The position numbers were made by a program, and so were the translations under genes. From JALORV01 sp963769745 (GTDB lineage: Bacteria; Pseudomonadota; Gammaproteobacteria; Burkholderiales; Burkholderiaceae_F): a stretch of 64,000 bases of DNA. The stretch covers positions 124,001 to 188,000 of the forward strand of contig CAVYNB010000017.1 in NCBI GenBank assembly GCA_963769745.1, read 5' to 3'. Positions within the stretch are counted from its first letter, which is position 1. Every line of letters begins with the position of its first letter. Under the pieces are notes generated by a model that was not told where the DNA came from, searched no databases, and worked only from the letters and a program-made list of their open reading frames with translations. Shown piece after piece: positions 35,882 to 46,094 of the stretch.

Positions 35882-38845
35882 TCAGGCCAGCTTGGCAACC
35901 TGACAAAGGGTCGTCTTCGTGCCTTCCTGCATGTTCGTCACCGAGTCGTAGCCGTAGGTCGTGCTGGTGTTGATCGCTTCGCCACGGACGATCGGCGCTG
36001 CTCCGGCCGGATAGCTGTCAATCAGATCCTTGCCTTGCCACCATCCTGCAAAGTGGAATGGCACGAACACGGTGTCCGGTCCGACGCGTTCGGTCACGAG
36101 AGCCATGACCTTGAGCTTCGCGCCGGTCGGTGTGTTCACCCAGACCCACTCGCCGTTGCGGATGCCGCGGTCGTTGGCCGCTTTCGGATTGATCTCGACG
36201 AAGGCGTTCTGTTGCAGTTCGGCGAGCCAGGGGTTCGAACGCGTCTCGTCGCCTCCACCTTCGTATTCCGTCAGGCGGCCCGAGGTCATCACGAGCGGGA
36301 ACTTCTCGTAGACCTTGTCGGCCATGTTCTTGTCCTGAACGGTCTTGTAGAGCGTCGGCACGCGCCAGAAGTCCTTGCGATCGGCGTGTGTCGGGTACTT
36401 GGCGACCAGATCGGGACGATTGCTGAACAGCGGCTCGCGATGCAGCGGGACGGGATCCGGGAAATTCCACACCACGGCACGCGCCTTGGCATTGCCGAAC
36501 GGATGGCACTGGTGCTTGGTCATCACCACGCGAATGATCCCGCCCGAAAGATCCGTCTTCCAGTTCTTGCCCTCGGCCGCCTTCTTCTCGTCCTCGGTCA
36601 GTTCGTTCCACCACCCGAGCTTCTTCAGGAACACGTGATCGAACTCGGGGTAGCCCGTGGTGATCTCGGCGCCCTTCGAATGCGAGCCCGCTTCGGCCAG
36701 CAGGTTGACGCCGTCGCGCTCGACGCCAAAGTTCGCACGGAAGTTGCCACCACCGTCCATCACCGACTTCGAGGTGTCGTACAGGTTGGACGTGCCCGGG
36801 TGCTTCATTTCAGGCGTGCCGTAACACGGCCACGGCAGACCGAAGTAATCGCCGTCGCACGGTCCGCCCTTGGCACGCAGCGTTCTTCACGTCGAAGGTG
36901 CCCATGTGCTTCATGTGCAGCTTCAGCCGTTCCGGGCTCTGCCCGGTGTAACCGATGGTCCAAGTGCCCTTATTGATCTCGTTACCGAGGATGTCCTCGA
37001 TCACCGGCTCTTCCCAGCCGCCGGCACCCGGGATGGTGCGGATGTTCTGCTTGCCGTCCCGCTTGCCCAGCAGCTGGTCGCCGAAGCCCCACTTCTGCGC
37101 GAAGCGCAGCATGATCGCGTGGTCCGTCCGCGATTCGAACAGGGGCTCGATGACCTTCTCGCGCCACTGCAGCGAACGGCCTGAGGCCGTGACGGACCCG
37201 TCGTCTCGAACTGCGTGCACGCGGGCAGCAGGTAGACGGCGCGGTTCGGATTGAGCTTGCCGCCTTCACCGGCCGGCATCGCCGCCATGGCGGCGGTCGC
37301 CGACGGATACGGGTCGACCACGACGAGCAGATCGAGCGCGTCCATGGCCTTCTTCATTTCCAGCCCGCGCGTCTGCGAGTTGGGCGCATGGCCCCAATAG
37401 AACACGGCGCGCAGGTTCGGCCCCTGGCCGATCGAATCGTTGGGCTCGAGCACGGCATCGATCCAGCGGCTGACCGTCGTGCCGGGCTTGGTCATCATCG
37501 CATCGGACGCGAAGCGCTTCTTCAGCCAGTCCAGATCGACGTTCCAGACCTTGGCCCAGTGCGCCCAGGAACCCGGCACGATGCCGTAGTAGCCAGGCAG
37601 GGAATCGGGATTCGGGCCGACATCGGTCGCGCCCTGGACGTTGTCGTGGCCGCGGAAGATGTTGGTGCCGCCACCGGAGACGCCGACGTTCCCGAGAACG
37701 AGTTGCAGCAGGCACGAGGCGCGCACGATGGCGTTGCCTGTCGTGTGCTGGGTCTGCCCCATGCACCAGACGATCGTGCTGGGCCGGTTCTTGGCCATCG
37801 TTTCTGCGGCCAGCAGCACCTGGTCTTCGGGCACTCCGCAGGCTTCGGTCACCTTGTCGGGAGTCCACTTCATGGCCTCCTCTTTGACCTTGTCGATGCC
37901 ATACACGCGAGCCGCCAGGTACGCCTTGTCCTCCCAGCCGTTCTTGAAGATGTGATACATCATCCCGTACAGGTACGGGATATCTCCGCCCGAGCGCAGG
38001 CGGATGTAGTGATCGGCCTTCGCCGCCGTACGCGTGAAGCGCGGATCGACGACGATCATCTTGGCCCCGTTCTCCTTCGCGTGCAGCGAGAACAGCATCG
38101 ACACCGGGTGCGCCTCGGCCGCGTTCGACCCGATGTACATGATGGCCTTCGTGTTCATCATGTCGTTGTACGAGTTCGTCATCGCACCGTAACCCCACGT
38201 GTTCGCCACACCGGCGACCGTCGTGGAGTGGCAGATGCGCGCCTGGTGGTCACAGTTGTTGGTGCCCCAGAGCGAAACGAACTTGCGCATCAGGTACGCC
38301 TGCTCGTTGTTGTGCTTCGATGAACCGATGAAGTAAGCCGCGTCGGGACCCGACTCCTCTCGAATCTTCGACATCTTCGCGGTGATCTCGTCGATCGCCT
38401 GGTCCCAGCTGATCTTCTGGTACTTGCCGTCGACCAGCTTCATCGGGTACTTCAGACGGTGCGAGTGCTCGGTCATGCCGTGCTCACGCACCGAGGCGCC
38501 CTTGGCGCAGTGCGCACCGAGGTTCAGCGGCGAATCGAACACCGGCTCCTGGCCCACCCACACGCCATTTTTCACGACCGCGTCGACCGAGCAGCCGACG
38601 GAGCAGTGCGTGCATACGGTGCGCTTGACCTGCACGCCCGAAGCTGCCGGCGCAGCTTTCGTCTGCGCCTCGGCCTTGCCGATCGCACCGTACGGAAGCT
38701 GTGACGCAAACGCCGCCGCACCCGCAGTCACGCCGGAGCGCTTCAGGAAAGTGCGTCGATCGATCGTCCGGCCGTGCATGCCGGAAACGGCACGCGCAAG
38801 GCGGCCCTGGGCCGTCGCGGCCCCCGCGGATTTCTTCGTGAGCAT
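35882..38845 (-). CDS. fdhA: Formate dehydrogenase catalytic (alpha) subunit, Cys type, TAT-exported (two frameshifts)
   Basis: Corrected, 987 residues. Twin-arginine signal DRRTFLKRSG (Arg30, Arg31). N-terminal [4Fe-4S] ligands Cys78, Cys81, Cys85 and Cys113, then the molybdopterin oxidoreductase domain. The residue binding the metal is Cys205 in RICHSTTVAG, not selenocysteine. A -1 shift near 37200 (short of a G in GACGGGTCC) and a +1 shift near 36875 cancel, and frame resumes at DYFGLPWPCYGTPE before the C-terminal dinucleotide-binding domain, leaving the expected total length. It oxidises formate to CO2 using a W- or Mo-bis-MGD cofactor. Which metal is used is not shown by the sequence, but the adjacent tungstate transporter favours W. 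Confidence 0.9.
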
Positions 38846-38860
38846 CGGGGAGTCTCCCGT

Positions 38861-39061
38861 CTAGACCTGGGTGGTGCGGTAGTAGTGCCGGATGTGCGCC
38901 GTTTCGCGATAGCCGAGTTGCTTCGAGTCATCGGCAACTGCGATATCGCTGAGTATCTTGCGCTCGCCGACGAGAGTCGTCGCCACGGCTGCTGCCGCGG
39001 TTGCGCCGCCGATCGCGACTGCCTTGAAGAAGCCGCGACGGCTCGGTTGTACGTTATTCAT
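38861..39061 (-). CDS. fdhX: Formate dehydrogenase-region TAT-signal small protein
   Basis: A 66-residue protein consisting mostly of a twin-arginine leader SRRGFFKAVAIGGATAAAAVATTLVG followed by a 35-residue polar stretch ending HYYRTTQV. It matches the short TAT proteins found beside FDH genes (the formate_TAT family of TIGR). Its role is unknown; it may carry a cofactor or form part of FDH assembly. It stops 15 bases before fdhA. Confidence 0.85.
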   Translation of the reverse strand: MNNVQPSRRGFFKAVAIGGATAAAAVATTLVGERKILSDIAVADDSKQLGYRETAHIRHYYRTTQV

Positions 39062-39146
39062 ATGTTTATTCCTTCATACCCCTTGGCTCCCGGATCATCG
39101 CTCCTGTGCCGACGGTCCGTCAACGCTCAGGTTCCCTAAGTGATTC

Positions 39147-39761
39147 CTAGCCCATCTCGAATTGAGCTAGATCAGACACCATGAAGGCATCGAGGGTACG
39201 AACCGCCGCCTTGTAGAAGGCGCTGAGGTCGGCCTTGTGCGCCGCATCACAAAACTCGCGGTACACCGGCTGCAGGTAGCGGACAAAAAACTCCCGCTGG
39301 CGCTGCAGGGACTTCTCATCGGATCCGGCGGCGACGAGATGTCGCATGACTTCCAGCACCGCGGTGAGGTTGTCTTCCGGCTCGGCCGAAACGGCAGTGC
39401 GCGCCAGTCCCAATTGAACCAGCGTGTCGCGCAGCTCGACCAGTACGGCCTCCTTGTGCAGGCCCGGATGGTAATGCGAGAGATAGGTGCTGACGGGAGC
39501 CTTGCCCACCCCGATGAACGTTTCGTCGAACTCCAGCGTTGCATCCCGCGCCGACGTATGCGCCGCCGCAGCGGCCAGGTCGTTCCACGCTTGCGCCAGT
39601 TCGCCATCGCCCTCGACGCTCCCGGCCGACTGCGCCAGCGCGCGCAGCAGGTCTTCGTCCGGTCCCGCAGCGAACAGTCGCGCCAGCAGTGCATACAGCT
39701 GCATGCGTCCTTCGTCCTCGGGCTCCAGGACGACACTCATCGTTGCGTTGGTCGCGCTCAT
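39147..39761 (-). CDS. TorD/DmsD-family molybdoenzyme chaperone
   Basis: A 204-residue all-helical chaperone starting at ATG 39761. RMQLYALLARLFAAGPDEDLLRALAQ is the N-terminal helix pair, the motif YLSHYHPGLHKEAVLVELRDTLVQLGLA is the conserved central turn, and HLVAAGSDEKSLQRQREFFVRYLQPVYREFCDAA the C-terminal helices. These chaperones bind TAT leaders and folding molybdoenzymes. The stop of the ferredoxin gene overlaps its ATG, so it is coupled. Presumably acts on FdhA. Confidence 0.85.
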   Translation of the reverse strand: MSATNATMSVVLEPEDEGRMQLYALLARLFAAGPDEDLLRALAQSAGSVEGDGELAQAWNDLAAAAAHTSARDATLEFDETFIGVGKAPVSTYLSHYHPGLHKEAVLVELRDTLVQLGLARTAVSAEPEDNLTAVLEVMRHLVAAGSDEKSLQRQREFFVRYLQPVYREFCDAAHKADLSAFYKAAVRTLDAFMVSDLAQFEMG

Positions 39762-41837
39762 CGCTTGACGTCGAAGATCGAGATTTCGTTCTTCGCTTCC
39801 ATCATGTCGATCACGCGGCAGTCGGCGCACATCTGGATGCGCCGCAGCGCTGCACCGGAGAACATCGAATGTGTGCTGAGACGGCTGGTCATCACGTCGA
39901 TTATCTGCCGCGTACCGAACGGCGTTCCGCAGCGAACGCAATGGAACGGCTCGGCTTCGTTCAGCGTGACGGGCTGGCGGGCCGCGGGGGTCACCAGGAG
40001 GCGCGGCACCAGGGAAATGGCCTGTTCGGGGCAGGTCGTCTCGCACAGTCCGCACTGAACGCAGTTGCGCTCGATGAAGCGCAATTTCGGTGCGTCCTCC
40101 GCATCCTGCAGTGCGAAACTCGGGCAGGCGCTGATGCAGGACTTGCACAGCGTGCAACGGGACGCGTCGACGACGAGCGTGCCAAACGGCGAGCCAGCGG
40201 GCAAGGCGATCTCGTCCGGCGGCGCCGACGCCTGTTGCACGAGGTGATGGATGGCGAAGTCGAGCGTCTCGCGCTTGCGGTTGGACAAGTTGAACGTCGC
40301 GGGCTCAGCGACGGTCACCGCGGGCTGCGATGACCAGAGCGCAGCCTGCAGCGCGGCGGCTTCCGCGGCACGCAAGATCTGCCAGTGCGTGCCGCCGTAG
40401 CCGAGGCCATTGAGGATCTCGTTGGCGATGCGCGCCTGCTGATCCAGCAGAGCACCGTGTTCATCGACACCGGTGTCGTCGAGCAACGAGACCACCTGAC
40501 TCGCCCCCAGGGCGATGGCACCGAGCACGACGTCGATGCCGATCGTCGCCACGCCGTGCACCTCGATCGGCAGCACGCGCGCCGGCAGCCCCTTGCCCAC
40601 CCGCGCCAGTCGCGCGATCAGTTCACGACCGCTCGTGGCATTGTGGAAGAGCAGCGCGGCGTCCTTGCCACCCGCCCCCCGGTACACCGACAGGAGCTTG
40701 CGCAGGCGCGTGCCGATGTCGGCCACGGCGGGGAAGGCAAAGTGCAACGCGCCGGTCGGACACGTGGTCGCACAATCGCCGCAACCCATGCACAGGAACG
40801 GGTGCGCAAAGATCTTGTCGCCCAGGGAGCGGACGGCGTCGGTCGCGCAGACGTCGAGGCAACGCGTGCAGCCGGTCTTTGTATTGCGGCTGTGCGCGCA
40901 GAGCTTTTCGTCATATTGCACATAGCGCGGCTTTTCGAATTCGCCCACCATCTGCACGAGCCGCATCGCGGCCTGCGATTGCTCCAGCGGGTCGGCGCCC
41001 GGCGCCTGGTAGCCGAACGGCTTCTCGGGCATTTTCAGCAACGGCTGCGCAGACAGGTCGAACACCAGATCGAACGACTCGGTGCGAGTCGACGCTGCGC
41101 GGCCAAAATCGATCGCACCGATCGATCCACAGGCCTTCACACAGGCACGGTGCGATTTGCATCGCGTGAGATCAACCTGATAGGTGAAGTCGATCGCCTG
41201 CTCCGGGCAGGCCTTGATGCAGGCATTGCAGCGGGTGCAGGTCTCCAGATCGATCGGGTTGACCGGCTCCCACTGAACTTCGAACTTGCCCAGATACCCC
41301 TGCACTGAACGCGGCATCCCCGACCACACCGGGTAGCGACGGGTTGCCGGCAGTTCTGCGCCGTGCGCCGTCGTGATCAGGACGCTGACCGACAGGCTCT
41401 CGGCGAGTTGCTCGGCCCACGCGATGGCCGCCTCGGCCGGACCGATGATCAGCACCTCGCCCTTGGACGCAGTACGAGGAAACCGCGACCGGCTGCGGCT
41501 CGGGCAGATCCGCCAGCGCGAGCAGGGCGGCGATCTTCGCGGTCGCGGCAGCGCCTTCGGCCGACCATCCCGCCGCCTCGCGGATATTGACGAACTTCAG
41601 TTCAGTCGATGCCCCCGCACTTTCGGCCAGTTCCGAAAAGAGCGCGGCCTCCTGCGTGCACGCAACCGTGCAGGAAGAGCCTTCCATAGCCGAAGTGAAG
41701 CCGTCGACTTCCTTGCGGCACAGCTCGGTGTAGATCGGAATCGCGTCGCGCCCGAGCGCGCGCCCAAGCGCCGCCCCGTCGAGCGACATGGTGCGATTGC
41801 AGTTGCAGACTTTCAGCGTGTTGCCAGGGGTAGCCAT
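39758..41837 (-). CDS. Multi-cluster 4Fe-4S ferredoxin-like protein of the FDH operon (frameshifted)
   Basis: Corrected for one extra base near 41465, about 692 residues. It begins with a Cys-rich domain (VCNCNRTMSLDG, ELCRKEVDGF, SSCTVACTQE), then a Rossmann-like stretch EVLIIGPAEAAIAWAEQLAESL. Ferredoxin pairs follow: CTRCNACIKACPEQAIDF, CKSHRACVKACG, CTRCLDVCATDAV, CMGCGDCATTCPTGAL, CTLCKSCISACPSFAL, CVQCGLCETTCPEQAI, and a final zinc-ribbon-like CVRC...CADC. It may deliver electrons or assist cofactor insertion for FDH. Similar genes sit with FDH in many betaproteobacteria; precise role unknown. Confidence 0.75.
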
Positions 41838-41843
41838 GCGGGC

Positions 41844-42575
41844 TCAGGTGGGAGAGGAGTCGGGTGCCGCGGTCTTGCCCGGCGGGATGGCCGTCGATGA
41901 CGACATGTCAAAAACATTGTCCGGAGCCGCCGCCGATGCTGCCTGCGCGGGCGACGTGTCCGCGGGCACTTCGCCAGGCGCCGCTGTCGGCGCCGATGTC
42001 GATTCGACGTTCGGGTCTTCGACGGCGTCAGGACTCACTGCGTGATCTTGTTCTGCGCCGGCGGCCGCCGCGAGTGACTTCGATTCATCGTCCACCGCGG
42101 CCGCTGCTGCTTCGGCTGCTTCCACCTCAGCAAGTTCCGAACCGTGCAGGAAAGCGCGCGCGCTTGGCAGTCGCATGCGCAGCGCGGCCGGCAGCGGCTC
42201 GAACTGCGTGTAGTCGTCTACATACACATCCAGCATGTCCATCTGGTTGAAGTGCGGGTCGGCGAACAGTTTCGTCAGTGCCGCCCGGCGCAGGTCTTCA
42301 CCGACGGGCTGCTGGAAGAACGCCGTGTAGTCCGAACGCAAACCCTCGAGCGACTCGATCGGCGGCAGCTCCACCTCGCCTGTATCACCGCCTTCTACTT
42401 CGAGTGCAGGTGCCGGAACAGGCTCGCCTCCCACGACTCCCTTGCTGCCGACCTGCGCCGGCAAAGCATCGGCAACCGGAGGTGCAGCGTCTTCAGCTGA
42501 CGGCTCCGCCTCACGATCGACCGCGCGCTTTCGCCGCGACCAGCGGGCCAGGAACGATTCCGGTTCAGAGCTCAT
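41844..42575 (-). CDS. DUF3306 family protein
   Basis: A 243-residue, acidic and Ala-rich protein. The start FLARWSRRKRAVD (about 8-20) and PPIESLEGLRSDYTAFFQ with ALTKLFADPHFNQMDMLDVYVDDYT are the DUF3306 pattern. The C-terminus is low complexity (Ala/Asp/Ser/Pro). It is always found near DUF3305 and FDH-type genes and is assumed to help FDH maturation. The ferredoxin gene follows 6 bases later. Confidence 0.85.
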   Translation of the reverse strand: MSSEPESFLARWSRRKRAVDREAEPSAEDAAPPVADALPAQVGSKGVVGGEPVPAPALEVEGGDTGEVELPPIESLEGLRSDYTAFFQQPVGEDLRRAALTKLFADPHFNQMDMLDVYVDDYTQFEPLPAALRMRLPSARAFLHGSELAEVEAAEAAAAAVDDESKSLAAAAGAEQDHAVSPDAVEDPNVESTSAPTAAPGEVPADTSPAQAASAAAPDNVFDMSSSTAIPPGKTAAPDSSPT

Positions 42576-42647
42576 TCATGCAACCCACGACACGCGCTGC
42601 GCACATCGGCTTACGGACGCGGGGCAGCCTCGAGGATTCATCGGTTG

Positions 42648-43118
42648 TCACGCTTGGCGCCGAGGAACGATGCCGGCGCCGGGCGGCGCTTTTTCTCCGG
42701 CATCTTCAGATGCTGCTGCGTGAACGCCGCAAGCCACGGCAGCCACTCGCTCCGGGATCGGCACCGCCTCGACCTGTGCCCCTCCGTCCATGCGTCGCGC
42801 CGCCTCGTGATAGCTGAGCGTGACCCAGCGCGGTTCTGCGCCCATCTCGGTGAGTTCCCACTCCACGAAGGCGACCGGGTGATCGGTCGTCAGATTCAGA
42901 TAGTAGCCATCGGCTTCGGTGCGATTCAGTTCGACTTCGAAGCCGAGATGCAGCCACTGTTCACCTGCTTCATTGCGTTCGAGCAGGATAGGTGCGTCCT
43001 CGCGGGCGCCGTCGCGCTCGATGACGGCAACCGGGACCCAGATTTCGGAGGTCCACGGGTTGTCGACAAGGCGCTTGGCGGTCACGACCGCGGCCGGCTT
43101 ACGCAATGGGTTTGCCAT
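42648..43118 (-). CDS. DUF3305 family protein
   Basis: A 156-residue protein from ATG 43118. DNPWTSEIWVPVAVIERD and EQWLHLGFEVELNRTEADGYYLNLTTDHPVAFVEWEL match DUF3305, with the end variable. Family members accompany DUF3306 and FDH genes. It is probably the first gene of the minus-strand FDH operon, 122 bases from the divergent fdhD gene. No enzyme motif visible. Confidence 0.83.
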   Translation of the reverse strand: MANPLRKPAAVVTAKRLVDNPWTSEIWVPVAVIERDGAREDAPILLERNEAGEQWLHLGFEVELNRTEADGYYLNLTTDHPVAFVEWELTEMGAEPRWVTLSYHEAARRMDGGAQVEAVPIPERVAAVACGVHAAASEDAGEKAPPGAGIVPRRQA

Positions 43119-43240
43119 GCCTTCGATGTTATCTTCCTTCAGACTGCGGAGAGTATTCCTGCTATCGCTCAGCAAGCGTAAACCCGAATACGAAATACGC
43201 GCGAAGGGTCTTTCGAAGGGTTTTTCGTAGAACGCTCTCG

Positions 43241-44116
43241 ATGATGCGCGATGCGATCCAGATGCCACGCAGGACCAAAACCCGAACATCGATGCCACTG
43301 CTGCTGACCAACGCGTCCCGCCCGCTGATCTTCCCTGTCGATGCCATCGACGAACGCGGCATATCCGTGCCGACGCCGATCGCCGGCGAACATCCGCTCA
43401 CGCTGTACGTTGACAAGTGCGAAGTCGTCACGCTGATGACACTGGGGCAGGCGCCCGAGGCGCTCGCGATCGGCTATCTGCGCAACCAGCGCCTGGTGTC
43501 GTCGCTCGACGAACTGGCCGCAGTGCAGGTCGACTGGGAAACCGACGCGGTGGCGGTCACCACACGACGTGGCGTCAAGTCACTCGCAAAGAAACTCGCC
43601 AAGCGGACGGTGACCACCGGTTGCGGACAGGGAACGATGTTCGGCGACCTGATGGAAGAGGTCGATTCGATCCGCCTGCGCGACGACGTGCGCTTGTCGG
43701 AAGCGTCACTGGTCGCCGTGCTCGAAGCCGTGCGCCAGCACGAGACGATCTATAACGCCGCGGGCGCCGTGCACGGCTGCGCACTCGCCTCGAACGAGGG
43801 CGCCGACAGCCGCATCCTTGTCTTCGTCGAGGATGTCGGGCGGCATAACGCCGTCGATGCGATTGCGGGCCGCATGTGGCTCGACAACATCGACGGCTCG
43901 GACAAGGTCTTCTACACGACCGGCCGGCTGACGTCCGAGATGGTGATCAAGACGGCGCAGATGGGCATTCCGTTCCTGGTGTCGCGCTCGGGACTGACCG
44001 AAATGGCCTGGCGCATTGCGAGCCAGGTCGGCCTGACGATGATCGGCCGCGCGGCCCGCAAGCACTACCTGCTCTTCACCGGTCGGCATCGTTTCGACGC
44101 GGCGCGCGCGTCATGA
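43241..44116 (+). CDS. fdhD: Formate dehydrogenase accessory sulfurtransferase FdhD
   Basis: A 291-residue protein that transfers sulfur from IscS to the FDH cofactor. LMTLGQAPEALAIGYLRNQRLV, HTIYNAAGAVHGCALAS-like and EDVGRHNAVDAIAGRMWLDN and LTSEMVIKTAQMGIPFLVSRSG are conserved. The Cys-loop reads TTGCGQGT (Cys128, then Gly131), so only one of the two cysteines of E. coli CxxC is present, the essential one. It is transcribed away from the FDH operon and leads into mobA. Confidence 0.92.
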   Translation: MMRDAIQMPRRTKTRTSMPLLLTNASRPLIFPVDAIDERGISVPTPIAGEHPLTLYVDKCEVVTLMTLGQAPEALAIGYLRNQRLVSSLDELAAVQVDWETDAVAVTTRRGVKSLAKKLAKRTVTTGCGQGTMFGDLMEEVDSIRLRDDVRLSEASLVAVLEAVRQHETIYNAAGAVHGCALASNEGADSRILVFVEDVGRHNAVDAIAGRMWLDNIDGSDKVFYTTGRLTSEMVIKTAQMGIPFLVSRSGLTEMAWRIASQVGLTMIGRAARKHYLLFTGRHRFDAARAS

Positions 44117-44174
44117 GCGCGCACGGCCGCTCCGAAGCGCTCATGCCGCAGCGCGCAGCGCGGAGGCTAGTCCG

Positions 44175-44756
44175 GTGACGCGCGCGATCTGCGGACTGGT
44201 ACTGGCGGGCGGGCAGGGGCGTCGCATGGGCGGCGTGGACAAAGGCCTGCAGCTGCTGCAGGGACGGCCGCTGATGCAGCATGTGATCGAAAGGCTGCGT
44301 CCGCAGGTCGATAGCGTGATGATCAACGCCAACCAGAACCTCGAGCGCTATGCAGAGTTCGGTTGGCGCGTCGTGCCCGACCGGGTCGGCGGCTTCGCGG
44401 GGCCCCTGGCCGGGCTGGACGCGGGCCTGCATGCGACCGACGCTGCGCTGGTCGTCACCGTGCCGTGCGATTCACCCTTCCTGCCGCACGACCTCGTCGC
44501 CCGGCTGGCGACGGCGCGCAGCGCGACCGATGCCGATGTCGCGGTGGCGCGCACCGGCAGTCAGCCGCATCCGGTGTTCGCGCTGGTCTGCGCCCGCGTG
44601 CGTTCCCACCTGGCCGATTTCCTGGCGCGCGGCGAGCGCAAGATCGATCTCTGGTACGCCAGCCTGAACGTGGTCGAGGTCGCCTTCGACGACGAGGCCG
44701 ACGCCTTCGCCAACATCAACACGCGCGCCGAACTGGACCAGCACGACCACCGATGA
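44175..44756 (+). CDS. mobA: Molybdenum cofactor guanylyltransferase MobA
   Basis: A 193-residue nucleotidyltransferase. LVLAGGQGRRMGGVDKGLQ (about 8-26) binds GTP, and PCDSPFLPHDLVARLA holds the metal-binding Asp. It attaches GMP to molybdopterin, giving MGD for FDH. The start is GTG at 44175, supported by GGAGG nine bases upstream. It converges on the regulator gene, with 95 bases between stops. Confidence 0.92.
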   Translation: MTRAICGLVLAGGQGRRMGGVDKGLQLLQGRPLMQHVIERLRPQVDSVMINANQNLERYAEFGWRVVPDRVGGFAGPLAGLDAGLHATDAALVVTVPCDSPFLPHDLVARLATARSATDADVAVARTGSQPHPVFALVCARVRSHLADFLARGERKIDLWYASLNVVEVAFDDEADAFANINTRAELDQHDHR

Positions 44757-44851
44757 GTCCGCGGGCGCTCGCGATCCGCGCGCCCGATGCCAGAAAACGA
44801 TGACGTGATCACGAGCGGACACACACGCGTAAAACGTCGCGGACACTCCGC

Positions 44852-45994
44852 TCAGCGTCCGGCCCTGCGAAGGCCTTGTTTTGACCCTCGCTGGGCGCGC
44901 TCTCCCCACCATGGCAGGACGTCACGCAACGACAGCGCCTCGCCACTGCGCGCGGGCGCGTAGCCGGCCAGCGTCGAAAGTCGGCGGGACCAGGACTCGC
45001 TGCGCAGCACCGCCTGCAGGGCACGGACCGCGGGTTGCTCCAGCGTCGCTTTGTCGCACACCAGGAAATACTCCTCCCACAGCAGCGGCACAAAGTCGAG
45101 GTCGCGCGAACGCGCGGCCGCCTCGATGCACAGGCCGGTGTCCGCCTGGCCAGCGGCCACGGCCTGGGCCACCGCGGCATGCGAAGGCTCCTCGTTTTCA
45201 TAGCCGACCAGTGCGGACCGATCCACGTCGTGCTGCTCGCACAGCGCATCGAGCAGCAGTCGCGTGCCGGTTCCGGTCGGCCGGTTGACGAAGCGCGCGC
45301 CGCGCGCGGCCACGTCGGCGATCGACTGCAGGTTGAGGGGATTGCCGCGCGCCACCGCCAGGCCCTGGACGCGTCGGGCAAAGCCGATCAGCTGGTCGCG
45401 CTCGGGATGGAGCAGCGGCTTGTAGGTTCGAGCGATCAGGCTGTCCGAGGTCGTGCGCGGCGGAAGGTGAAAACCGGCGATCGCACAGTGTCCGGCGTTC
45501 AGTTCATGCAGCGCATTCGCACTGCCGGTAAACCGGATGTCGAGGTGCAGGCGGGCCGGGGTGCAGTGTTCCGCCAGCAACGCCAGCGCGTTGTCATGGC
45601 TGGCGCACAGAAGAAGGATGCTGGCGCTCGGGTCAAAGGCCATTGCGAAGGCCCGCTCGAGATCGAAGTGGAGCGCAGCGATCTGCGGTGCCAGCCGAGC
45701 CTGCACCTGGCGTTCGGCCCACAGCAGTTTGTCGGCGAATTCGGTCAATCGTGCCGGCTGACCCCGGTCCCAGACGATCAGGCGCTGTCCGAGTTCCTGC
45801 TCCCACCGCTTGAGCTCACCCCAGACGTGGCGATACGACTGGCCCAGCACTCGCGCGGCGCCCGAGATCGAACCCTGGGCGCGCACTGCGGCCAGCAGAT
45901 CCATCAATGGATTGCGGATCAGCGCTTCAGGAGCGCGCCCGCTCGCCAAGACATACGACAGTTCGACCTTGTGCACCCTGCGAGTTTGCCGCAA
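44852..45994 (-). CDS. ModE-like HTH regulator with PBP-type ligand domain
   Basis: A 380-residue one-component regulator. The N-terminal winged helix (about 25-95: LLAAVRAQGSISGAARVLGQSYRHVWGELKRWEQELGQRLIVW) is ModE/LysR-like. Residues about 115-350 form a periplasmic-binding-protein domain with FVNRPTGTGTRLLLD, also present in the second MoeA below. It lies divergent to tupB with 100 bases between starts, so it most likely controls the tungstate transporter by binding the oxyanion or cofactor. Replacing the TOBE domains of ModE, the PBP domain is the sensing part by inference. Confidence 0.83.
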   Translation of the reverse strand: MRQTRRVHKVELSYVLASGRAPEALIRNPLMDLLAAVRAQGSISGAARVLGQSYRHVWGELKRWEQELGQRLIVWDRGQPARLTEFADKLLWAERQVQARLAPQIAALHFDLERAFAMAFDPSASILLLCASHDNALALLAEHCTPARLHLDIRFTGSANALHELNAGHCAIAGFHLPPRTTSDSLIARTYKPLLHPERDQLIGFARRVQGLAVARGNPLNLQSIADVAARGARFVNRPTGTGTRLLLDALCEQHDVDRSALVGYENEEPSHAAVAQAVAAGQADTGLCIEAAARSRDLDFVPLLWEEYFLVCDKATLEQPAVRALQAVLRSESWSRRLSTLAGYAPARSGEALSLRDVLPWWGERAQRGSKQGLRRAGR

Positions 45995-46035
45995 AGCTCG
46001 CCGTCCGCCCGTGCCACTTATGAAACAGATTGCCT

Positions 46036-46059
46036 AAGGGGGCCCAGCCCTTGGGGGCC
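46036..46059. promoter_or_regulatory. Putative operator between the regulator and tupB
   Basis: AAGGG (46036-46040) and CCCTT (46048-46052) form an inverted pair, and GGGGGCC occurs twice, at 46038 and 46053, 15 bases apart. The site is in the 100-base divergent region and could bind the adjacent HTH protein. It does not match the E. coli ModE site. Confidence 0.35.
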
Positions 46060-46094
46060 TGAATGCCCGCACGCTTGCCTACGATCCTTCCGCT

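Noticed and set aside
38200..38260. Selenocysteine in FDH
   Set aside because: The metal-binding position reads Cys (RICHSTTVAG) and no in-frame TGA or SECIS-like hairpin is present there.
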